Assembly: GCF_041807705.1 (NCBI RefSeq) | Contig: NZ_JBGTYY010000008.1 | Span: 10,952 to 74,951 of the forward strand | Reading direction: 5' to 3' | Origin: Mannheimia sp041807705 | Lineage (GTDB): Bacteria; Pseudomonadota; Gammaproteobacteria; Enterobacterales; Pasteurellaceae | Length of the DNA stretch: 64,000 bases | Shown here: positions 49,124 to 58,204 of the stretch, in pieces | Numbering within the stretch: the first letter of the stretch is position 1 | Layout of the letters: each line of letters starts with the position of its first letter | Translations under genes and position numbers: made by a program | Notes under the pieces: model-generated | Seen by the model: only the letters and a program-made list of their open reading frames with translations | What the model was told of the DNA's origin: nothing | Database searches by the model: none

Positions 49124-50296
49124 ATGAGGATATTGTTTTTACATAAGTGGCTAATTATGGGAGGAATAGAGCGTATTTTGGCGAATTATCTCTCTATTTT
49201 ACAAAATGAAGAAGAACTTTATATAGATGTTCTGATTGATTATGACACTGAAAATAATGTATTTCACCACTTTATTCCTAGCAATGTTAATATTAGCTAT
49301 TTGTTTGATAAGCATTATTATTTAATGAGAGAAAATTTGTTTTCTAAAAGGAATACAAATTGGATAAATAAATTTAACTATAAAATTCTTAATTTCAAGG
49401 AAAAGAGAAAGAAGAAAAGAGTTCTAATGGAGCATATTCTAGATGGAAAATATGATATGGTTATTAACTTTAGTAATCATTTTGACCCATATATTAATTT
49501 TGATAAGTTAGAATGTCCCATTATTAGATGGCAGCACTCGGCAATAGATGAAATTAGAGAAAAGGATCTCAGGATCTTAAATAGATATAATAAAATCGTC
49601 ACGATTTGTGAAGATATGAAACAACAATTAATAAACTATGTGCCTTCTGATAAATTGGAAGTTTTGTTTAATCCAATGGAAACACAGAAAGTTCTATCGC
49701 TTGCTAACGAGAAATTGCCATCACAGTATGATTTTGATTATTTTGTTCAAGTTGCCAGATTAGATAAAATAAAAAGGCATTCAGATTTAATCATTATCTT
49801 TAATCAATTAGTGAGAAAGGGGATAAAAGAAAAATTATTAATCATTGGTAATGGACCGGAATTACAAAATTTAAAAATGCTTATTAATGAACTAGGCTTG
49901 CAGGAACGTTGCTTCTTATTAGGTGAAATAGAAAACCCATATCCGTATATAAAGAATGCCAAATTATTTCTCCATACATCTGAAAGAGAAGGGCTGCCGA
50001 CTGTTTTGCTTGAGAGTATGATATTAAATACACCTGTCATTGCTATGGATTGTCCTACTGGCCCAAGAGAAGTATTGGATGATGGAAAATGTGGTGAGCT
50101 AATTGAAATAGGGAATCAAGAAAAATTTGTTTCTAAAACCTTAGACTTATTAGAGTCACCCCAAAAAATGGATATTTATAAACGTAATATGAAAGTTCAT
50201 ATTAAAAAATTTAGTGAAGTTGAAATAAAGAAACAGTTTATTTCACTTATTAAGGGTATGACAAATTTATTATCAGAGACTGTAGATAAGGATTAA
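49124..50296 (+). CDS. Family 4 glycosyltransferase (LOS/LPS biosynthesis)
   Basis: A 390-residue GT-B enzyme. The N-terminal domain opens MRILFLHKWLIMGGIERILANYLSIL (glycine loop GGIER). The C-terminal domain has FVQVARLDKIKRHSDLIIIF, LLIIGNGPELQNLKMLINELGLQERCFLLG and the nucleotide-sugar motif SEREGLPTVLLE (E-x7-E) at about 290-301. It lacks a signal and acts on the cytoplasmic face. First of four transferases in an AT-rich block. Donor and acceptor cannot be deduced. Confidence 0.88.
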   Translation: MRILFLHKWLIMGGIERILANYLSILQNEEELYIDVLIDYDTENNVFHHFIPSNVNISYLFDKHYYLMRENLFSKRNTNWINKFNYKILNFKEKRKKKRVLMEHILDGKYDMVINFSNHFDPYINFDKLECPIIRWQHSAIDEIREKDLRILNRYNKIVTICEDMKQQLINYVPSDKLEVLFNPMETQKVLSLANEKLPSQYDFDYFVQVARLDKIKRHSDLIIIFNQLVRKGIKEKLLIIGNGPELQNLKMLINELGLQERCFLLGEIENPYPYIKNAKLFLHTSEREGLPTVLLESMILNTPVIAMDCPTGPREVLDDGKCGELIEIGNQEKFVSKTLDLLESPQKMDIYKRNMKVHIKKFSEVEIKKQFISLIKGMTNLLSETVDKD

Positions 50297-50301
50297 TTAG
50301 T

Positions 50302-50976
50302 ATGAATAATCTACCTCCTATTTTTATCATCAGTTTAAAAAATTCCTCACGTAGAAAAGAAATTTTGGAAAGACTAAATAGCTTAGGTCTAGAATTTGAG
50401 TTTTTTGATGCTGTATACGGAAAAGAGCTGACAGAAGAACAACTTAAACAAGTTGATTTTGATTTTTATCCACAAAAATATGCAGCAAGGAAACCATTAA
50501 CATTGGGTGAAATAGGCTGTGCATTAAGCCATATTAAAATGTATGAATATATCGTCTCGAATAATATTCAGGAAGCGATTATTTTAGAAGATGATGCGAT
50601 AGTTTCGCTTTATTTTAAACAAATTCTAGAAGATGTTTTGAAAAAAGTGCCTTCTCGTAGAGAAATTGTTTTCTTTGATCACGGAAAAGCAAAAGTATTT
50701 CCAATTATGCGTAATTTAGTAGAGCGTTATCGTTTAGCAAGATATTTAAAACCTTCTAAAAATTCCAAACGTTCTATTATTAGAACAACGGCTTATCTAA
50801 TTACTCGAGATGGAGCTGAAAAACTACTCAAATTTGCTTATCCTGTTCGATTACCTTCTGATTTTTTGACAGGATTACTGCAAATGACGGATATTCACGC
50901 TTATGGTGTAGAACCGGCTTGTGTTTTTGGCGGGCATATCTCAGAAATTGATGAGATTGAGGATAGATATAAATAG
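50302..50976 (+). CDS. Family 25 glycosyltransferase (LgtB/Lex-like)
   Basis: A 224-residue GT25 enzyme: PPIFIISLKNSSRRKEILERLNSLGLEFEFFDAVYGKEL, LTLGEIGCALSHIKMYEYIVSNNIQEAIILEDDAIVS (EDD donor motif at about 96-98), then TTAYLITRDGAEKLL. The family adds galactose or glucose to lipooligosaccharide outer core in Haemophilus and Neisseria. It is 6 bases after the GT4 gene. No simple-sequence tract for phase variation is seen at its start. Confidence 0.9.
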   Translation: MNNLPPIFIISLKNSSRRKEILERLNSLGLEFEFFDAVYGKELTEEQLKQVDFDFYPQKYAARKPLTLGEIGCALSHIKMYEYIVSNNIQEAIILEDDAIVSLYFKQILEDVLKKVPSRREIVFFDHGKAKVFPIMRNLVERYRLARYLKPSKNSKRSIIRTTAYLITRDGAEKLLKFAYPVRLPSDFLTGLLQMTDIHAYGVEPACVFGGHISEIDEIEDRYK

Positions 50977-50992
50977 ACTGGTATTAAGCTCA

Positions 50993-52060
50993 ATGAAAAT
51001 CTTCAAAAAATTAATGCTTTCTTTATTAGAAAAAAGAAATATTCTTGATGATGAAATATTGCATACTACAGAAATTAATTCTATTCTCATACGCCCACTT
51101 GGCTGGGCGATTGGTGATGCTGTAGTGCATACGGCACATATAAAGCAACTGAAGAAGTGTTATCCCAACGCAAAAATTGGGGTTGTAGCTGCATCGGCTA
51201 ACAAAATAATCTATGAACATTCTCAATTAGTTGACTGTTATGTTCATAGAAATTTTATGGATTATATAAGAAATTATAAAAAATGGGATTTGGTGATTGA
51301 TTTTGAGAATAACTTCAACTCATCATCTTTGTTAATGGATAGGATTATTAATCCAAAATATATTGCGATATTTAGAAAATATCCGAAAAAGTATTATAAC
51401 CTTGATACCATCAAAAATTATAATTTCTATTATCCACAAGCTGCTAGTGACAAATTAAGTCATTATTTATTAAATTCAGGATTTAATCCTAATAATAGTT
51501 TATCTATTGAATATAGCACCCTTATAACAGATGCTGAGTCTGATTCAAAAATATCTGGAGTATGGGCGAAAGATAAATTTAGGTTATTGCTTTGCCCTTA
51601 TGGTAGTAAACGGCATATTCCTACAAATGAATTGGCTCTATTACTTAATCAGGCTATCTTAGAGAATAAGCAAGAAATTGATATTCTCCTGAGTTATACT
51701 GAATTATCTCAGGAATATTATCAAGAACTTAAACAATATTGTCCACATCTGAATATTCGATTAGCACCTCAAATGTCATTGGGAGAATATTTGTCTTTAG
51801 TGGCAAGTTCAGATTTTGTCATTGCTGTTGATGGCGGTGCATTACATATTGCGTGTGCATTTCAAAAACCACTATTAAGTTTTTTTGCTAAGAGTATGCC
51901 TAATATGGGAGCTTGGGAGCCATTATTATTACCGACTACGCCTCATTTTAGAGTGTTAACAAAAAATGATGTGGGGACAAATTCCAATTTAACGAAAGAC
52001 TTTGATATTGAAGAAGCCATTATTTGGTTGAATAATTACTTAACAGAAAATAGACATTAA
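50993..52060 (+). CDS. Family 9 glycosyltransferase (heptosyltransferase-like)
   Basis: A 355-residue protein. The start at 50993 (MKIFKKLMLSLLEKRN) is preferred to earlier in-frame codons that overlap the GT25 gene. GT9 features: ILIRPLGWAIGDAVVHTAHIKQLKKCYPNAKIGVVAA near the N-terminus and FVIAVDGGALHIACAFQKPLLSFF near the C-terminus. Usually such enzymes add heptose to the inner core; this member is divergent. Ribosome site is weak. Confidence 0.82.
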   Translation: MKIFKKLMLSLLEKRNILDDEILHTTEINSILIRPLGWAIGDAVVHTAHIKQLKKCYPNAKIGVVAASANKIIYEHSQLVDCYVHRNFMDYIRNYKKWDLVIDFENNFNSSSLLMDRIINPKYIAIFRKYPKKYYNLDTIKNYNFYYPQAASDKLSHYLLNSGFNPNNSLSIEYSTLITDAESDSKISGVWAKDKFRLLLCPYGSKRHIPTNELALLLNQAILENKQEIDILLSYTELSQEYYQELKQYCPHLNIRLAPQMSLGEYLSLVASSDFVIAVDGGALHIACAFQKPLLSFFAKSMPNMGAWEPLLLPTTPHFRVLTKNDVGTNSNLTKDFDIEEAIIWLNNYLTENRH

Positions 52061-52061
52061 A

Positions 52062-53117
52062 ATGAAACTAAAAGCTATTTTACAAAAACTCCGATTATCA
52101 TTAGGAAAGAAACTTATTGACATAGATAAATCAAAAGGCTCTGAGGTAGCGTTACCTAATAAAATTCTTTTCCTCAGACAAGATGGGAAAATTGGTGATT
52201 ATACAGTGAGTTCTTTTGTTTTTCGTGAACTTAAAAAACAAAATAATGATATAAAAATTGGGATTGTTTGTACTAAGCAAGATGCGTATTTATATCAGCA
52301 AAATCCACATATTGATCATATCTATTACGTAAAAAAACGCAATATTATAGATTATATTAGGTGTGGATTAAAGTTAAGAAAAGAACATTACGATGTGGTT
52401 ATTGATCCTACCGTTGTTATTAAGAATCGTGACTTGCTGTTATTACGTTTAATTAATGCAAAAAATTATGTAGGATATAAGAAATCAGATTATGGATTAT
52501 TTAATATAAATATTGAAGGGGAGCATCACTTCTCTGCACTTTATAAAATTGCATTAGAAAAACTTGGTGTTATTGTGCAAGATACTACATATGATGTGCC
52601 ATATGATGAGAATATCAAAAGGGAAATTGAAGGCTACTTGCAAGAAAATAATTTATCTCATTATATCGCCATTAATTTTTATGGTGCAGCAAGAGCAAAA
52701 AAAGTATCAGATGAAAATATCCCCAAATATATTGAATATTTGCAGAAAATTACAAATAATCAACCGCTTGTATTATTGAGCTATCCAGAAGTAGCGAGTA
52801 AATTACAAGAAATTGCAGCCAATTATGAAAATGTATTTGTACATAATACGACAAAAATATTTCATACTATAGAGCTGATTAGAAATGCTGAGTTACTGAT
52901 TTCAACTGATACCTCTACGGTGCATATTGCTTCAGGATTTGATAAAAAGATTATCGGAATTTATCGAGACGATCCTATCGCCTTTATTCATTGGAAGCCA
53001 ATAAGTAAAGCTGAAACGCATATCTTGTTTTATAAAGAGAATATTAATGAAATTTCTCCTGAACAGATAAAAGCAGAATGGGTAGGTGAATTAAAAAATG
53101 GAATTTCAAAGCCTTAA
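52062..53117 (+). CDS. Family 9 glycosyltransferase (heptosyltransferase-like)
   Basis: A 351-residue GT9 protein beginning 1 base after the previous gene. ILFLRQDGKIGDYTVSSFVFRELKKQNNDIKIGIVCTK is the N-terminal GT-B motif, and LLISTDTSTVHIASGFDKKIIGIYRDDP is the donor site. Its last 20 bases overlap the ilvY start. The one uptake signal in the cluster lies near 52762 inside this gene. Confidence 0.84.
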   Translation: MKLKAILQKLRLSLGKKLIDIDKSKGSEVALPNKILFLRQDGKIGDYTVSSFVFRELKKQNNDIKIGIVCTKQDAYLYQQNPHIDHIYYVKKRNIIDYIRCGLKLRKEHYDVVIDPTVVIKNRDLLLLRLINAKNYVGYKKSDYGLFNINIEGEHHFSALYKIALEKLGVIVQDTTYDVPYDENIKREIEGYLQENNLSHYIAINFYGAARAKKVSDENIPKYIEYLQKITNNQPLVLLSYPEVASKLQEIAANYENVFVHNTTKIFHTIELIRNAELLISTDTSTVHIASGFDKKIIGIYRDDPIAFIHWKPISKAETHILFYKENINEISPEQIKAEWVGELKNGISKP

Positions 53118-53988
53118 ACTCTTTCTAGACATTGTTCAAACTCGCAGTTTTATCCGTAGTGCAGAGAAAAACTATATGACGGCTTCCACGCTAACTCGCC
53201 ATATTCAGCGAATGGAAGATGAGCTTGGGCAGCCGTTGTTTCTTCGGGATAATCGGCAGGTTCATTTAACCGAAGCGGGTGAAAAATTCCTTGAATTTGC
53301 AAAACAGGGGTGGACGGAATGGCAGCATCTACAACATCAACTTTCACCGACTCAGGGAGAGTTAGAGGGTGAATTGAAAGTGTTTTGCTCGGTAACAGCA
53401 GCGTATAGCCATTTACCGCAGATTTTGTCTCGTTTTCGGCAAGCTCATCCTAAAGTAGAAATTAAACTGAGCACAGGGGATCCTGCTCAAGCGGTTAATG
53501 AAGTACAATCTTTATCAGCCGATATTTCACTTGCAGGTAAGCCGGAATTTTTGCCGAATAATATTATTTTTCACTATATTGATGATATTGAGCTCTCTAT
53601 TATTGCTCCTCGAGTTGCTTGTGCTGCAACGCAGATTTTGCAATTATCGCCGATAGATTGGAAAAATGTGCCTTTTATTTTGCCAGTGAATGGTCCTGTG
53701 AGAAAGCGTATCGACCGTTGGTTTAAAGAGCAAAAAATTAAAGAGCCTCGTATTTATGCTACAGTAACGGGGCATGAGGCAATATTACCAATGGTTGCAC
53801 TTGGTTTTGGTGTGGCGTTATTGCCTGATGTGGTTATCAAACATAGCCCAATGAATAACCAAGTTTCATATTTAAATTTACCCTCGCCGATTACGCCATT
53901 TGAGCTGGGTGTTTGTGTTCAGCAAAGGCGGTTACAAGAACCGATTATCAACGCATTTTGGGCATTGTTACCCCAACTTCAAAAATAA
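53098..53988 (+). CDS. ilvY: LysR-family regulator IlvY
   Basis: A 296-residue LysR protein: LKLFLDIVQTRSFIRSAEKNYMTASTLTRHIQRMEDELGQPLFLRDNRQVHLTEAGE is the winged HTH. The segments LKVFCSVTAAYSHLPQIL, VEIKLSTGDPAQAVNEV, TVTGHEAILPMVALGFGVALLPDVV and TPFELGVCVQQRRLQEPIINAFWALLP closely follow E. coli IlvY. IlvY activates ilvC in response to acetolactate. Here ilvC is not adjacent, so the target must be elsewhere. The start overlaps the GT9 gene by 20 bases. Confidence 0.92.
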   Translation: MEFQSLKLFLDIVQTRSFIRSAEKNYMTASTLTRHIQRMEDELGQPLFLRDNRQVHLTEAGEKFLEFAKQGWTEWQHLQHQLSPTQGELEGELKVFCSVTAAYSHLPQILSRFRQAHPKVEIKLSTGDPAQAVNEVQSLSADISLAGKPEFLPNNIIFHYIDDIELSIIAPRVACAATQILQLSPIDWKNVPFILPVNGPVRKRIDRWFKEQKIKEPRIYATVTGHEAILPMVALGFGVALLPDVVIKHSPMNNQVSYLNLPSPITPFELGVCVQQRRLQEPIINAFWALLPQLQK

Positions 53989-53989
53989 A

Positions 53990-54047
53990 ACAAGCGGTCA
54001 TTTTTTCCTGATTTTTTGCAAAATCCTAAAGAAAAATGATCGCTTGT
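53990..54047. terminator. Inverted uptake-signal pair between ilvY and lon
   Basis: ACAAGCGGTCATTTTTTCC faces GAAAAATGATCGCTTGT, with TTTTTTGCAAAA in the loop. It lies between two converging genes. Confidence 0.65.
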
Positions 54048-54085
54048 TAGCTTATTACCATAGGGCAGTGTGTACTGCCCTGAGA

Positions 54086-56503
54086 TTATTGAACTACCGC
54101 TTTCGCACGTGATTTTTTCACCTTAATCGCCGTTTTTGGTAGCACATCTTTTGGCATCACTTCAATTCCCAGTGACGGATTTTCAAGGGCAATTGCCAGC
54201 ACCTCATCAATCGTTTCCACTGCGTGAATACTTAATGCTGCTTTTGCATTTTCTGGAATTTCCTCTAAGTCTTTTTCATTCTCTTTCGGAATAATCACAG
54301 TAGTAATACCGCCACGATGGGCTGCGAGTAATTTCTCTTTTAAACCGCCGATAGGTAATACTTTACCTCTCAAGCTGATTTCACCAGTCATTGCGACTTC
54401 TTTGCGAACAGGGTTACCTGTTAGGCTTGAAATTAATGCAGTACACATCGCAATACCAGCACTTGGACCATCTTTTGGTGTCGCTCCATCTGGCACGTGA
54501 ACGTGGATATCACGTTTTTCGTGGAAGTCTTCGGCAATCCCTAATTTATCTGCACGAGAACGAACCACCACCATTGCCGCTTGGATAGATTCTTTCATTA
54601 CATCGCCTAATGAACCCGTGTAAGAGAATTTACCTTTACCCGCTACAGAAGCAGTTTCAATGGTTAATAAATCACCACCTACTTCTGTCCACGCTAAACC
54701 TGTTACTTCCCCAATGCGGTTCTGGCTATCCATTTTGCCGTAGTCAAAGCGTTTTACACCTAAATAGTCTTCAATATTGCTTTCAGAAACCGTAATTGAT
54801 TTCAATTTTTTATCTAAGACTAAGGCTTTTACTGCTTTACGGCAGATTTTAGCAATTTCACGCTCAAGCCCACGCACGCCGGCTTCACGGGTGTAGTAGC
54901 GGATAATGCTTAAAATTGCACTATCTTCGACAGTGAGTTCGCCCTCTTGCAATCCGTTATTTTCTTGCTGTTTAGCCAGTAAATGATCACGAGCAATGTG
55001 CATTTTTTCATCTTCGGTATAGCCTGAAAGACGAATCACTTCCATACGGTCTAACAACGCTGGTGGAATATTCATTGAGTTTGAGGTTGCCACAAACATC
55101 ACATCAGATAAATCGTAATCCACTTCTAAATAGTGGTCGTTGAAGGCTTTATTTTGCTCTGGATCTAATACCTCTAGTAACGCTGAAGCAGGGTCGCCAC
55201 GCATATCCTGTGCCATTTTGTCGATTTCATCTAACAAGAATAGCGGGTTACGCACGCCAACTTTTGCCATTTTCATCATTAGAGAACCCGGCATTGAGCC
55301 AATATAGGTACGGCGATGACCACGAATTTCTGCCTCATCACGCACACCACCTAACGCCATACGCACGTATTTACGCCCTGTGGCATTCGCAATAGATTGT
55401 CCAAGTGAGGTTTTACCCACACCTGGAGGACCAACTAAACAGAGAATTGGACCTTTTAATTTATTTAGACGACTTTGCACTGCTAAGTATTCTACAATCC
55501 GCTCTTTCACTCGTTCTAAGCCGTAGTGGTCTTTATCCAAAATCTCTTGAGCTTGGGCTAAATCTTTTTTGACCGCTGATTTTTTATGCCACGGCATTTG
55601 TAAAATCCAGTCAATATAACCACGCACAACGGTAGCTTCGGAAGAGCTTTGCGGCATTGCTTTGAGCTTTTTGAACTCCGTATTCAGCTTGTCTTTTACC
55701 TCGGTCGGTAATTTTGCAGCGTCAATTTTCTCTTTAAGCTTATCTAACTCGCTTTGTTCAACGTCATCGCCATTACCTAACTCTTTTTGAATCGCTTTAA
55801 TTTGCTCGTTGAGGTAGTAATCACGTTGGTTCTTTTCCATTTGCTGTTTAACACGATTACGAATCCGAGTTTCGGTTTCAAGCGTATCCATCTCAGTTGC
55901 CATCGCAATTAACAAGGCTTCAAAACGGGCAATCAGATTTGGTTGCTCCAATAATTCCTGTTTTTTCTTCACCGGAGCAATTAAGTTAGAGGCAATGGTA
56001 TCCGCCAAGCGATCTTCCAGCGTAATTTTTTGCAGTTTAGGAATAATTTCTGCCGGAATTTTCTTATTATTTTTAACGTAATTTTCAAATTCGGTTAAGG
56101 TTGTTTTAGCAATGGTTTTTAATTCTTCATTGTCTTCATCATATTCAGAATAAATAGGCTGAATTGCTGCCCAGAAGCCATTTTCATCATCGTAAATTTG
56201 CTCAATTTTGGCACGAGTTTGCCCTTCAACCAGCACTTTTACTGTACCGTCTGGCAAATTCAACATTTGAATGATGTTAGCGGTTACGCCAACAGAATAC
56301 ATATCTTCTTTGCTTGGATCTTCTTTATTCGGGTCTTGCTGAGTAACTAAAAACAGTTGCTTATTCGAATCCATCGCCGAACGTAGGGCTTGAATTGATT
56401 TTTCACGACCTACAAATAACGGCATAACCATATAAGGGAATACCACTACATCACGCAATGGAAGTAGGGGTAATTCAATCGCTTTCTTTTTTCTTGGTGC
56501 CAT
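54086..56503 (-). CDS. lon: ATP-dependent protease Lon
   Basis: An 805-residue AAA+ protease (E. coli 784). The N-terminal substrate domain begins LPLLPLRDVVVFPYMVMPLFVGREKSI. Walker A GPPGVGKTSLGQSIA is at about 358-372, Walker B FLLDEIDKM at about 422-430, and the Ser-Lys protease motif PKDGPSAGIAM at about 678-688. The tail MPKDVLPKTAIKVKKSRAKAVVQ is basic. It degrades misfolded and regulatory proteins. A heat-shock-type promoter lies upstream. Confidence 0.97.
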   Translation of the reverse strand: MAPRKKKAIELPLLPLRDVVVFPYMVMPLFVGREKSIQALRSAMDSNKQLFLVTQQDPNKEDPSKEDMYSVGVTANIIQMLNLPDGTVKVLVEGQTRAKIEQIYDDENGFWAAIQPIYSEYDEDNEELKTIAKTTLTEFENYVKNNKKIPAEIIPKLQKITLEDRLADTIASNLIAPVKKKQELLEQPNLIARFEALLIAMATEMDTLETETRIRNRVKQQMEKNQRDYYLNEQIKAIQKELGNGDDVEQSELDKLKEKIDAAKLPTEVKDKLNTEFKKLKAMPQSSSEATVVRGYIDWILQMPWHKKSAVKKDLAQAQEILDKDHYGLERVKERIVEYLAVQSRLNKLKGPILCLVGPPGVGKTSLGQSIANATGRKYVRMALGGVRDEAEIRGHRRTYIGSMPGSLMMKMAKVGVRNPLFLLDEIDKMAQDMRGDPASALLEVLDPEQNKAFNDHYLEVDYDLSDVMFVATSNSMNIPPALLDRMEVIRLSGYTEDEKMHIARDHLLAKQQENNGLQEGELTVEDSAILSIIRYYTREAGVRGLEREIAKICRKAVKALVLDKKLKSITVSESNIEDYLGVKRFDYGKMDSQNRIGEVTGLAWTEVGGDLLTIETASVAGKGKFSYTGSLGDVMKESIQAAMVVVRSRADKLGIAEDFHEKRDIHVHVPDGATPKDGPSAGIAMCTALISSLTGNPVRKEVAMTGEISLRGKVLPIGGLKEKLLAAHRGGITTVIIPKENEKDLEEIPENAKAALSIHAVETIDEVLAIALENPSLGIEVMPKDVLPKTAIKVKKSRAKAVVQ

Positions 56504-56538
56504 AAATTTGCTCTCTCTATCTAAAATATCGTTATCCC

Positions 56539-56567
56539 ATTATGAGGACGAATTTGGGAAAAACAAG
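56539..56567 (-). promoter_or_regulatory. Candidate sigma-32 promoter of lon
   Basis: On the minus strand, CTTGTTT (56561-56567), 13 bases, then CCTCATAAT (56539-56547). The consensus is CTTGAAA and CCCCATNT. The -10 and spacing fit; the -35 has two changes. Confidence 0.5.
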
Positions 56568-56711
56568 GGAAAATTTGATTTATATTAAAAAAACTCGGCA
56601 GGCTTAAACAGTAGATGATGACGATTTAATCAATTGTTAAAACCAGAGCAATTTGCTCAATTTCTTGCTTGACATAAATGCCGAATGCGAGCAGAATTCT
56701 TACCAATTTTA

Positions 56712-56831
56712 ATCTTCAGGGCAGGGTGAAATTCCCGATCGGCGGTAAAGTCCGCGAGCGAAACGAAAAAGGTTGAGCAGGAACTGGTGAAACTCCGGTA
56801 CCGACAGTATAGTCTGGATGGAAGAAGAGGT
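56712..56831 (+). promoter_or_regulatory. FMN riboswitch (RFN element)
   Basis: All conserved blocks occur in order: CTTCAGGGCAGGGTGAAATT followed by CCCGATCGGCGG, TAAAGTCCGCGAGCG, GAACTGGTGAAACTCCGG, TACCGACAGTATAGTCTGGA and TGGAAGAAGAGG. FMN binding would reduce expression of the riboflavin genes that begin at 57009. Confidence 0.95.
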
Positions 56832-56880
56832 TATCATATAAAAGCACCGTGCAAGCGGTTGTTTTTCGTTCCTTTTTTGC

Positions 56881-56916
56881 AAGCCTTGAGATCGTAAGAT
56901 TTCAAGGCTTCATTAT
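56881..56916 (+). terminator. Hairpin between FMN riboswitch and ribD
   Basis: AAGCCTTGA and TCAAGGCTT form a 9-bp stem with a 12-base loop, followed by CATTATTTC. It may be the expression-platform terminator. The run of T is imperfect. Uptake signals flank it (56851 and 56952), giving a 178-base leader between riboswitch and ribD. Confidence 0.5.
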
Positions 56917-57008
56917 TTCATCAGCGGAATTTGCAAATTTTTGAGCAAAAATGACCGCTTGTATGGAAATAATCCTTTCATCACGCCCTCAATTTATCAA
57001 AAATTTAT

Positions 57009-58106
57009 ATGAATGATGCTCAATATATGGCTTACGCCATTGAACTTGCGAAAAAAGCTCAAGGTTGGACAAATCCTAATCCACTTGTGGGCTGTGTGAT
57101 TGTGAAAAATGGAAAAATCGTTGCCGAAGGCTATCATAAAAAAGCAGGGGATTGGCACGCTGAACGTAATGCGATTTTAAATAGTAACGAAGAGCTTACC
57201 GGTGCTACGGCGTATGTCACGCTTGAGCCTTGTTGCCATCACGGGAGAACGCCACCTTGTTCTGATCTTTTAATTGAGCGAGGCATTAAAAAGGTATTTA
57301 TTGGCTCTCGTGATCCAAATCCACTTGTTTCAGGCAAAGGAGCAGAGCAGCTTAGAGCAGCTGGGGTGGAAGTCGTTGAAGATTTTATGCGTGCAGAATG
57401 TGATGAATTAAACCCGATTTTCTTTCACTACATTCAAACCAAACGCCCGTATGTTTTGCTGAAATATGCAATGACGGCAGATGGCAAAATTGCCACCAGC
57501 ACAGGCGAATCAAAGTGGATTACGGGCGAGCAAGCTCGAGCAAAAGTACAGGAAACTCGCCACCAATACAGCTCGATTATGGTGGGTGTTGAAACGGTGT
57601 TGGCTGATGACCCAATGCTCAACAGCCGAATGCCGAATGCGAAACAGCCAGTCAGAATTATCTGTGATAGCCAGTTAAGAACACCGTTAGCGAGTAAATT
57701 AGTGCAAACAGCGAAAGAATACCACACAGTGATCGCAACAGTGAACGAAGATGTGAAAACGCATAAAGCATATCAACAGTTTGGTGTGGAAATTGTGGTT
57801 ACTAAAGCAGATAACAAGCGGGTAGATTTGCTCGATCTTTTGCAAAAACTAGGCGAAATGCACATTGACAGTTTGTTAATTGAAGGTGGTTCAAGTCTGA
57901 ATTTCAGTGCTTTAAAAGCAGGTTGCGTAAACCGAGTGCATTGTTATATTGCCCCCAAATTAGTTGGCGGTAAAGAGGCGAAAACGCCAATTGGTGGCGA
58001 GGGAATTGGCGAGTTGGCACAGGCGGTCAAATTACATCTGAAATCTACCGAATTGATCGGGGAAGATATTTTGTTGGATTATGAAACAGCTTTTTTTCAT
58101 AATTAA
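57009..58106 (+). CDS. ribD: Bifunctional riboflavin deaminase/reductase RibD
   Basis: A 365-residue enzyme. The N-terminal deaminase shows NPNPLVGCVIV, the zinc motif HAERNAI at about 50-56 and TLEPCCHHGRTPPC at about 73-86. The C-terminal reductase (about 145-365) has KYAMTADGKIATSTGESKWITG and LLIEGGSSLNFSAL. It converts the GTP-derived pyrimidine through two steps. First gene of the riboflavin operon under the FMN riboswitch. Confidence 0.96.
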   Translation: MNDAQYMAYAIELAKKAQGWTNPNPLVGCVIVKNGKIVAEGYHKKAGDWHAERNAILNSNEELTGATAYVTLEPCCHHGRTPPCSDLLIERGIKKVFIGSRDPNPLVSGKGAEQLRAAGVEVVEDFMRAECDELNPIFFHYIQTKRPYVLLKYAMTADGKIATSTGESKWITGEQARAKVQETRHQYSSIMVGVETVLADDPMLNSRMPNAKQPVRIICDSQLRTPLASKLVQTAKEYHTVIATVNEDVKTHKAYQQFGVEIVVTKADNKRVDLLDLLQKLGEMHIDSLLIEGGSSLNFSALKAGCVNRVHCYIAPKLVGGKEAKTPIGGEGIGELAQAVKLHLKSTELIGEDILLDYETAFFHN

Positions 58107-58112
58107 ATTGAA

Positions 58113-58149
58113 ATTCCCTTACTCTCGCCCGTTTACGGGAGAGGGGAAT
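58113..58149. repeat. Palindromic hairpin between ribD and ribE
   Basis: ATTCCC ... CTCTCGCCCG-TTTA-CGGGAGAG ... GGGAAT. A nearly perfect stem of about 15 bp with one inner mismatch, unlike the GTAG family. It could be another repeat type or attenuate between the two genes. Confidence 0.6.
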
Positions 58150-58204
58150 AATAAGATAAAACAGCTCTCAGACTAAATTGGGAGTAAATCGGAGAATAGT
58201 TTAA

